A DNA stretch of 11,202 nt, from positions 1 to 11,202 of the forward strand of contig JAYWEL010000115.1 in the NCBI GenBank assembly GCA_043779285.1, read 5' to 3'. Positions within the stretch are counted from its first letter, which is position 1. The number at the start of each line of letters is the position of its first letter. Below the pieces are notes generated by a model that had not been told where the DNA came from, did not search any database, and saw only the letters and a program-made list of their open reading frames with translations. The position numbers and the translations under genes were made by a program. This document shows, one piece after another, positions 6,063-11,202 of this stretch. This DNA comes from MGR-bin208 sp043779285. GTDB lineage: Bacteria; Bacteroidota; Bacteroidia; Chitinophagales; Chitinophagaceae.

Positions 6063-6954
6063 TTTTGCCACCGGCTTTTTCTACAATAAATGCAAACGGA
6101 TTTGATTCGTACAGTAATCGAAGTTTTCCGGATGGTTTATCCGTCGTTCCCGGATACATAAAAATTCCTCCTTTGATTAAATTACGGTGCACATCTGCCA
6201 CCATACTGCCAATATACCGTTGTGTATATGGACCGCCGTTATCTTTATTCTTATGTTGACAAATATTGATATAATCTCTTACCTTTTCATCATACTGAAA
6301 GAAATTACCATGATTCACTGAATATATATTTCCCGAAGGGGGGCATTGAATATCGGGATGGCTTAAACAATATTCACCAATTGATGGATCGAGTGTAAAA
6401 CCGTTTACACCACGGTGTGTTGCGTAAACCAGCATGGTAGAGGATCCATAAACAATATAACCTGCTGCAACCTGCATATTCCCAGGTTGTAAAAAATCTT
6501 CCAGCACTACGGCTGTTCCTAATGGAGAAATTCTTTTGTAAATACTAAAGATGGTGCCGATGGAAACATTCACATCAATATTTCCGCTTCCATCCAACGG
6601 ATCAAAGAGGCAAACATATTTCGAATTCATACTCACTTCGTCATCAAAAGCTATAAAATCGTCCAGTTCTTCGCTGGCAATACCGGCACAACTGATACCA
6701 TGATTTAGCACTCCCACAAACTGATCATTGGCAAATATATCGAGCTTCTTTACTTCTTCTCCTTGTATATTGATGGAACCAAAATCTCCCAGAATGTCTA
6801 CCAACCCGGCTTTATTTACTTCTACATTCACCCGTTTGGAAGCCCGGCCAATATCTCTCAGCAAACCACTCAATTCACCGGTTGCTTGTGGAAAATCTCT
6901 TAACTGCTGAATAGTAAATTCGTCGAGTGTAAAAACTTTTCTATTGATGACCAT
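6049..6954 (-). CDS. fbp: class I fructose-1,6-bisphosphatase, frameshifted near its 3' end
   Basis: Converts fructose 1,6-bisphosphate to fructose 6-phosphate in gluconeogenesis. From the ATG at 6952-6954 the frame encodes 301 residues with metal-binding Glu95-Glu96, DPLDGSGN (118-125), NIDVNVSIGTIFSIY (125-139), GPYTQRYIGSMVADVHR (241-257), and GGIFMYPGTTDKPSGKLRLLYE (262-283). It then reaches a premature TGA at 6049-6051 after EKAGGKSNRW. Removing one A from the AAAA run (T run at 6063-6066 on the plus strand) restores the family C-terminus to a stop at 5946. The open frame extends up to 7056, but the -7 box at 6990-6997 lies inside that extension, so 6954 is preferred. It is the first gene of a five-gene operon and divergent from aspartokinase. 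Gly124 replaces the usual Ser of DPLDGSSN. Confidence 0.93.
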   Translation of the reverse strand: MVINRKVFTLDEFTIQQLRDFPQATGELSGLLRDIGRASKRVNVEVNKAGLVDILGDFGSINIQGEEVKKLDIFANDQFVGVLNHGISCAGIASEELDDFIAFDDEVSMNSKYVCLFDPLDGSGNIDVNVSIGTIFSIYKRISPLGTAVVLEDFLQPGNMQVAAGYIVYGSSTMLVYATHRGVNGFTLDPSIGEYCLSHPDIQCPPSGNIYSVNHGNFFQYDEKVRDYINICQHKNKDNGGPYTQRYIGSMVADVHRNLIKGGIFMYPGTTDKPSGKLRLLYESNPFAFIVEKAGGKSNRW

Positions 6955-6989
6955 ATCGCTCGATTTTTTATTTATCTGATTAGTGCAGA

Positions 6990-6997
6990 CAAATGTA
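6990..6997 (-). promoter_or_regulatory. -7 box of the fbp operon promoter
   Basis: TACATTTG on the minus strand matches TAnnTTTG and lies 35 bases before the preferred fbp ATG. No clear -33 TTG at a 19-base spacing. It would drive fbp and the four genes behind it. Confidence 0.45.
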
Positions 6998-7135
6998 CAT
7001 GAAATTAACGTTTTGGAATTTAAGGGATCGAGGGTTGCCAGCCTTTGAAATGACAATACCGGGTTAGGATTAATTTATTAAAGGTTGGGAAGCCGTAGCG
7101 ACTGAATCTCTCTAAATAAACAAAGACCGCTTTCC

Positions 7136-7143
7136 TATCTTTG
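7136..7143 (+). promoter_or_regulatory. -7 box of the aspartokinase promoter
   Basis: TATCTTTG matches TAnnTTTG and ends 20 bases before the ATG at 7164. No -33 TTG at the usual spacing. The leader would be too short for a lysine riboswitch or attenuator, so any feedback is likely at the protein level. Confidence 0.45.
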
Positions 7144-7163
7144 CCCCTTCAAAAAAATATTTG

Positions 7164-8429
7164 ATGAAAGTTTTCAAATTTGGTGGAGCATCTGTAAACA
7201 GTATTGAACGAATTAAAAAAATCGGGGAAATCATCCATTTATTCCCGGATGAAAAAATATTGATTGTGATTTCGGCCATGGGCAAAACCACCAATGCATT
7301 GGAGAAAGTGGTAGATGAATTTTTTGCCGGTAAAACCAACGAAGCATTAACACTTTTTGAATCTATTAAACAACATCATTTAACCACGGCTAAGTATTTA
7401 CTGGTTACACACTATAACGAAGCACATCAGCGACTCTCCAACTTTTTTACAGAAGCCGAATGGTTACTGCATGACAAGCCTGTTAAGGGATACGATTATT
7501 ATTATGACCAGTTGGTTTGTATCGGCGAATTATTTTCCACAACCATCGTTAGTGCATATTTAAATGAAATCGGGATAAGTAGTCAATGGATAGATGTTCG
7601 GGATATTTTTCGGACGGATGATAATTTCCGGGATGCAAATATTGATTGGGAATTCACTCAACAAAAAGTGAAGGAAGATATTGTTCCACTTTTCAATTCA
7701 ACGTCCATTGTAATGACACAGGGGTTTATCGGATCAACCGATGAAAATGAAAGCACCACTCTTGGAAGAGAAGGCAGTGATTATTCGGCAGCCATATTTG
7801 CAAATATGCTGGATGCAAAGAAACTGATAATCTGGAAAGATGTTGTGGGTGTAATGAATGCAGATCCGAAACAATATCCGGATGCAGTTTTAATTGAAAA
7901 CCTGAACTATTCCGAAGTCATTGAAATGGCCTATTACGGTGCACAGGTCATTCACCCAAAAACCATCAAACCCTTACAGAACAAGCAGATTCCCTTATTT
8001 GTAAAATGTTTTCTGCACCCCGAATATCCGGGAACATTAATTAAATTACAAACACTCAAAGATCTTCCTCCTATTATTGTTCTGAAAGAAAATCAGGTTA
8101 TGATGCAACTGAAGTCGAAAGACTTTTCCTTTGTTGGAGAAAAAACGGTGAGTCATTTATTTCATTTATTTGAAGAACTGAATATCAAACCCAACCTTAC
8201 TCAAAACGGTGCTATTACTTTTATGTGTGTTGTAGATGATCGTCCGGAAAAAATAGAAAAACTGGCATTGGAAGCGTCAAAAATATTTGAAGTACAAATA
8301 ATGAAAGGATTGAATCTTTTATCCATCCTTCATTTTAATAAAGAATTATTTGACAAACTGACAGCGGGAAAAAATATTCTTTTAAAACAAGAGACTCCCG
8401 ATACGATTCAGGTATTGATGACAACCTAA
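7164..8429 (+). CDS. lysC: aspartate kinase
   Basis: A 421-residue monofunctional aspartokinase, which phosphorylates aspartate as the first step to lysine, diaminopimelate, threonine and methionine. The amino-acid-kinase domain shows KFGGAS (5-10), the substrate-binding GELFS (121-125), TTLGREGSDYSAA (198-210) and WKDVVGVMNADP (224-235), with VIHPKTI (262-268) closing it. The C-terminal 120 residues (about 300-421) form the ACT-type regulatory region, with the second repeat around NGAITFMCVVDD. Which end product inhibits it cannot be read from sequence. ATG at 7164 is chosen over a TTG at 7161, which adds only one residue. It is divergent from fbp and converges on the transpeptidase gene with a 4-base overlap of the two stop codons. 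Confidence 0.93.
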   Translation: MKVFKFGGASVNSIERIKKIGEIIHLFPDEKILIVISAMGKTTNALEKVVDEFFAGKTNEALTLFESIKQHHLTTAKYLLVTHYNEAHQRLSNFFTEAEWLLHDKPVKGYDYYYDQLVCIGELFSTTIVSAYLNEIGISSQWIDVRDIFRTDDNFRDANIDWEFTQQKVKEDIVPLFNSTSIVMTQGFIGSTDENESTTLGREGSDYSAAIFANMLDAKKLIIWKDVVGVMNADPKQYPDAVLIENLNYSEVIEMAYYGAQVIHPKTIKPLQNKQIPLFVKCFLHPEYPGTLIKLQTLKDLPPIIVLKENQVMMQLKSKDFSFVGEKTVSHLFHLFEELNIKPNLTQNGAITFMCVVDDRPEKIEKLALEASKIFEVQIMKGLNLLSILHFNKELFDKLTAGKNILLKQETPDTIQVLMTT

Positions 8430-9616
8430 TCTTTTTCAATAGAGAATGACTGAACCATTTTTTTAGCAACAGGTTTACCATGCAATGTCCCCGGTTTCCA
8501 GATGGGCATTTTTTCAAGGGCTGAAATCAGGTTATCATCAAAAACTGAATCAACACCTTTCAATACTTTAAAATTTACCGGCACACCATCCTTATCAATT
8601 ACAAATTCAATTTTTACAAAAACACGGGGTAAATCAGCTGGCAATTGGTCTTTCATTTGGCTACCAAGTTTCTCCAAAAATTTAAAAAACGAAAGATTGG
8701 TTCCAGGAAATTCAGGCAGCTGATGTACCGCTTCTGAAATATCCTGGATATTTCTAAGTCGATGTCTGATGGCTATCGGTACAGTCATTTTTACAATGGA
8801 TGTAGTCGTTTTCATCACATACTTATTCTTCTTCGGTGGTGCATCATTCACTATATATTCTCCGCTATCATCAATCATGATTACTGGTAATTGATGTTTT
8901 ATTTCAAAATATTCAAAGGCATCTTCTAATGGTGAAGAGAATTTTTTCAATGTAGAATCATCTTTTAACAGATTGTCAAAATAATCCAGGCTGCTTCGCA
9001 CACTATATTTTATTGGAAAAATATGTACCGGAATAAAATCCTGACCCTGCGTTTTTGCATACAGAGAAAGTATATATAACTCTTCTACCTGTTCATCGGT
9101 AACCGGTATACAACCTACAGTAACACAAGATCCGTGAATGAAAATTTCTCCCCCCGGTTTGAAAAAATCACTGAGAATTTTGTCGGATGCATTGGGATAA
9201 TTCAAACCCAGTGAAAGATGATAACTACTTTTTGGATTAAACATGTTGATATAGTAAAATCCTTCCGGTACCTGGTAATCGCCTTCCATTCGTTTCGGAC
9301 CCAGGGTTCCGGCCATTGCACAAACCTTATATGTTTTAAACAATTTAAATTTTTCGTCCATTTCATTTTTCACCCAAACTTCCAACTGACTGTCATACTT
9401 AAATGAACGGATGTAAATATATTTTGCTGGCCAAATCAATTTTTTATCTGCAAATTGTTTTTGCAGGGTATCTTCTTTTTTCTTCAGTGCTTCGTATGGT
9501 CTTGGAAAAGATTTTTGGTAATCGATGAAACTGGTAAATGAAGTTCCTCCATTACTCTTCTGCGCATCGGCCGAAGCAAATAACAAAACAAGGAAAAATA
9601 AACTCAGGTTCTTCAT
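8426..9616 (-). CDS. secreted YafK-type L,D-transpeptidase-family protein with C-terminal TonB domain
   Basis: A 396-residue protein with a signal peptide at 1-18 (hydrophobic LSLFFLVLLFA, likely cut after ADA). A YkuD-family catalytic domain follows, to about residue 205, with the signature HGSCVTVGCIPVTDEQVEELY from His161 and catalytic Cys169. The S-C-x-x-x-G-C and TDEQ context is that of the YafK/DpaA subgroup, in which the E. coli member releases Braun lipoprotein from peptidoglycan; other YkuD enzymes form 3-3 crosslinks. A linker region of unknown fold (about 206-325) leads to a TonB C-terminal domain at about 330-396 (VKIEFVIDKDG, KVLKGVDSVFDD, MPIWKPG, GKPVAKKMVQSFSI). There is no membrane anchor other than the signal peptide, so the TonB domain is presumably a periplasmic binding module. 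Monocistronic by context. Confidence 0.88.
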   Translation of the reverse strand: MKNLSLFFLVLLFASADAQKSNGGTSFTSFIDYQKSFPRPYEALKKKEDTLQKQFADKKLIWPAKYIYIRSFKYDSQLEVWVKNEMDEKFKLFKTYKVCAMAGTLGPKRMEGDYQVPEGFYYINMFNPKSSYHLSLGLNYPNASDKILSDFFKPGGEIFIHGSCVTVGCIPVTDEQVEELYILSLYAKTQGQDFIPVHIFPIKYSVRSSLDYFDNLLKDDSTLKKFSSPLEDAFEYFEIKHQLPVIMIDDSGEYIVNDAPPKKNKYVMKTTTSIVKMTVPIAIRHRLRNIQDISEAVHQLPEFPGTNLSFFKFLEKLGSQMKDQLPADLPRVFVKIEFVIDKDGVPVNFKVLKGVDSVFDDNLISALEKMPIWKPGTLHGKPVAKKMVQSFSIEKD

Positions 9617-9635
9617 GTAATTAATTTAACCGAAA

Positions 9636-9665
9636 CAAAATAACAATTCCCAAACTGAAAATTGT
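9636..9665 (-). promoter_or_regulatory. possible promoter/operator of the transpeptidase gene
   Basis: TTATTTTG (minus strand, 9636-9643) is a one-mismatch TAnnTTTG box 19 bases before the ATG. It is overlapped by a perfect inverted repeat, ACAATT (9643-9648) and AATTGT (9660-9665) with an 11-base spacer, which could be a regulator site. Both calls are weak. Confidence 0.25.
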
Positions 9666-9666
9666 C

Positions 9667-9692
9667 AAAAAAATATATAAAAATATTTTTTT
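9667..9692 (-). terminator. A/T-only hairpin, possible hppD terminator
   Basis: A perfect 10-bp inverted repeat made only of A and T (AAAAAAATAT and ATATTTTTTT) with a 6-base loop, 16 bases past the hppD stop. On the hppD transcript it ends in a U run, which suits an intrinsic terminator, but a stem without G-C pairs is weak. Confidence 0.35.
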
Positions 9693-9708
9693 AACTCCTT
9701 ATTCCCAA

Positions 9709-10842
9709 TTACAAATTACCTCTCGCCGCCTGTTCCAACTCAATTGCTTCAAATAATGCCTTGAAATTTCCTTTCCCAAAACTCTTGGCCCCTTTGCGTT
9801 GAATGATCTCGAAAAACATGGTGGGCCGGTCTTGTATGGGTTTAGTAAAAATCTGTAACAGGTAACCTTCTTCATCCCGGTCAACCAGAATTCCCAATTC
9901 TCTCAAAGGTTCCAGATCCTCATCAATTTTTCCTACACGATCCAACAATTCATCATAATAAGAAGTAGGAATATTTAAAAATTCAATCCCCCTTTTCCTT
10001 AATTCAGTTACGGTAGCTACAATATCATTGGTAGCCATCGCAACATGCTGACAACCTTCCCCATTAAAAAACTCCAGGTATTCTTCAACCTGCGATTTCT
10101 TTTTTCCTTCTGCCGGTTCGTTGATCGGAAACTTTACAAACCCATTTCCATTACTCATCACCTTACTCATCAATGCAGAATATTCGGTCGAAATATCTTT
10201 ATCATCAAACGATAAGATATTTTTAAAGCCCATCACATCTTCATAATATTTCACCCATTTATTCATCTGGTTCCATCCTACATTTCCTACACAATGATCC
10301 ACATATTGCAAACCGGTTTCTGTAGGTTTATGATAAGGATTACTCCAGGCTATGAACCCTGGCATAAAAACTCCTTGGTAATTTTTCCGTTCAATAAATA
10401 AATGAACCGTTTCGCCATACGTGCATATTCCACTCATGATTAGCTTCCCATCCTTATCCTCCAGTGTTTTAGGATTGATATAGTTTATCCCTCCTCTTTT
10501 CATTGTCTCTTCCCATGCCACAGTTGCATCATCTACTTTTAATGCAAGCACTTTTACCGCATCTCCATGTTTGTACACATGGTCAGCAATCGCATTATTT
10601 GTACGCAGTGCAGTTGTCAACATAAGTGTCAATTTATTCTGTCTTACTACATAACTCACTTTATCTTTTACACCTGTTTCGGGCCCGGCATATGCCAAAG
10701 CCTGAAATCCAAAAGCAGTCATATAATAATGGGTAGCCTGTTTTGCATTGCCTACATACAACTCTACATAATCCGTTCCCTGTAAGGGTAGAAAATCGGT
10801 GTTGTTTGTCGTTAACTGTTCGTTTTCGGTAATTGTTGACAT
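9709..10842 (-). CDS. hppD: 4-hydroxyphenylpyruvate dioxygenase
   Basis: A 377-residue, normal-length Fe(II) dioxygenase that turns 4-hydroxyphenylpyruvate into homogentisate in tyrosine catabolism (and the route to pyomelanin). Two glyoxalase-fold halves are visible: the N-terminal one from about residue 20 (GTDYVELYVGNAKQATHYY) to 155, and the catalytic C-terminal one from about 178. The iron ligands are His183 (YVDHCVGNV), His266 (CQHVAMATNDI) and Glu345 (TMFFEIIQRKG). The C-terminal helix FGKGNFKALFEAIELEQAARG that closes the active site is intact. The usual partner, homogentisate dioxygenase (hmgA), is not next to it on the visible side; the gene upstream lies beyond the window. The ATG at 10842 is the only good start. 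Confidence 0.96.
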   Translation of the reverse strand: MSTITENEQLTTNNTDFLPLQGTDYVELYVGNAKQATHYYMTAFGFQALAYAGPETGVKDKVSYVVRQNKLTLMLTTALRTNNAIADHVYKHGDAVKVLALKVDDATVAWEETMKRGGINYINPKTLEDKDGKLIMSGICTYGETVHLFIERKNYQGVFMPGFIAWSNPYHKPTETGLQYVDHCVGNVGWNQMNKWVKYYEDVMGFKNILSFDDKDISTEYSALMSKVMSNGNGFVKFPINEPAEGKKKSQVEEYLEFFNGEGCQHVAMATNDIVATVTELRKRGIEFLNIPTSYYDELLDRVGKIDEDLEPLRELGILVDRDEEGYLLQIFTKPIQDRPTMFFEIIQRKGAKSFGKGNFKALFEAIELEQAARGNL

Positions 10843-10898
10843 CTGAAAATATTTTTAATAAGAGAATTTATTATTGTCCAAACGGCAGTAATTCTGAT

Positions 10899-10917
10899 CA
10901 ACTGCAGTTGCGTCGCA
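10899..10917. promoter_or_regulatory. palindromes upstream of hppD, possible operator
   Basis: CAACTGCAGTTG (10899-10910) is a perfect 12-base palindrome, overlapped by TGCG-T-CGCA (10909-10917). It lies about 57 bases before the hppD ATG. Two-fold symmetry suits a dimeric regulator such as those controlling aromatic amino-acid breakdown, but no regulator is identified. Confidence 0.25.
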
Positions 10918-10935
10918 CTCTTGTACTAAATAACG

Positions 10936-11034
10936 CTATGCATCATTTTCACTGTCCATGGCAAGGGCAAGCAACAGAAAAACGAAATTGTTTCGCTTGT
11001 CATTGAATATTTTTTTTGCATAATCAGGTTGCAT
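10936..11034 (-). CDS. possible 32-codon leader ORF upstream of hppD
   Basis: The ATG at 11032-11034 opens 32 codons: a charged start (MQPDYAKKIFNDKRNN), a hydrophobic patch FVFLLLALAM, and an acidic end. It begins 7 bases after a TAACTTTG box, so a transcript from there would be almost leaderless. It could be a leader peptide or chance; no family is recognised. Confidence 0.2.
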   Translation of the reverse strand: MQPDYAKKIFNDKRNNFVFLLLALAMDSENDA

Positions 11035-11040
11035 AGTTTA

Positions 11041-11048
11041 CAAAGTTA
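11041..11048 (-). promoter_or_regulatory. -7 box, possible hppD promoter
   Basis: TAACTTTG on the minus strand matches TAnnTTTG, with no strong -33. It lies about 200 bases before hppD, which would give an untranslated leader unlike the short ones of the other genes here. Confidence 0.35.
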
Positions 11049-11179
11049 ATCAAAGCACAAGAATATCCATTTGTTTGAATCGATATAGCGGAATAACGTT
11101 TAACACCGCTTATAAACAGTAAATAGTCCAATGCGCTTTTCTGCGGTATAATACCATCTAAGATTTACACATAGTCCCT

Positions 11180-11199
11180 GCCCGTCCGGTCAGGCGGGC
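11180..11199. repeat. GC-rich hairpin at the window edge
   Basis: GCCCGTC (11180-11186) pairs with GGCGGGC (11193-11199) with one G-T pair and a 6-base loop. It is strikingly GC-rich for this AT-rich DNA and resembles short palindromic intergenic repeats seen in Bacteroidota genomes; copy number cannot be judged here. Confidence 0.35.
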
Positions 11200-11202
11200 G
11201 TT

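Larger units (their letters stand above)
10843..11202. other. long hppD upstream region
   Basis: No clear gene in 360 bases. It holds a possible promoter, a 32-codon open frame, a 12-base palindrome (each listed separately), an inverted repeat AGCGG (11087-11091) with CCGCT (11106-11110) around an AACGTT core, GGTATAATACC at 11145-11155, and a GC-rich hairpin at the window edge. Confidence 0.5.

Noticed and set aside
6049..6069. Programmed frameshift in fbp
   Set aside because: The site is a plain AAAA run without a classic slippery heptamer, rare codon plus stop, or clear downstream structure; an error or a mutation is more likely.
6049..7056. Longer fbp start at 7056
   Set aside because: The extra 34 residues do not resemble the family, and the likely promoter lies within them.
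1..11202. CRISPR array, tRNA, rRNA, transposase or riboswitch
   Set aside because: I saw no regularly spaced repeats, cloverleaf genes, transposase motifs or recognisable riboswitch core anywhere in the window.

Overview
The window is AT-rich, compactly coded DNA that reads as a chromosomal segment from the phylum Bacteroidota, probably the Chitinophagaceae or a close relative. Three things point there: several genes are preceded by a TAnnTTTG box (the Bacteroidota -7 promoter element); Shine-Dalgarno sequences are weak or absent; and the gene families and pairings are typical of the group (tonB-like gene followed by folC, fbp divergent from aspartokinase, a YafK-type L,D-transpeptidase carrying a TonB C-terminal domain). 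The taxonomic call rests on recognition, not on a search.

Left edge (1-1381): a sparse accessory-looking stretch. It has the possible tail of an off-window gene, a 132-bp nested inverted-repeat element resembling an integron attC site (94-225), a gene-poor gap, and a ParE/RelE-type toxin-antitoxin pair on the minus strand (587-1038). The exbB/exbD genes that would often precede the tonB-like gene are not present here.

1382-3662 (plus strand): a TonB-like energy transducer, a strong intrinsic terminator, then folC (folate polyglutamylation) with its own promoter, whose -33 element lies inside the terminator's 3' arm.

3727-6997 (minus strand): a tightly packed five-gene operon, in transcription order fbp (gluconeogenic fructose-1,6-bisphosphatase), a GNAT acetyltransferase, an ABC-2-type ATPase with no permease nearby, an FKBP-type prolyl isomerase, and a YfiT/DinB-type thiol-transferase-like protein. 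Gaps are 5, 6, 13 and 11 nt. As written, fbp carries a one-base insertion in an A run that moves the last 38 codons out of frame; the displaced tail is intact and matches the family's C-terminus.

7136-9616: an aspartokinase (plus strand), divergent from fbp, meets tail-to-tail, with overlapping stop codons, a secreted YafK-type L,D-transpeptidase-family protein with a C-terminal TonB domain.

9667-11202: 4-hydroxyphenylpyruvate dioxygenase (tyrosine catabolism, minus strand) with a long upstream region holding a possible promoter, a 32-codon open frame, several palindromes and a GC-rich hairpin at the window edge. Most of the window is ordinary housekeeping and metabolic DNA. The points most worth a second look are the attC-like element beside the toxin-antitoxin pair, the fbp frameshift, and the transpeptidase-TonB fusion.
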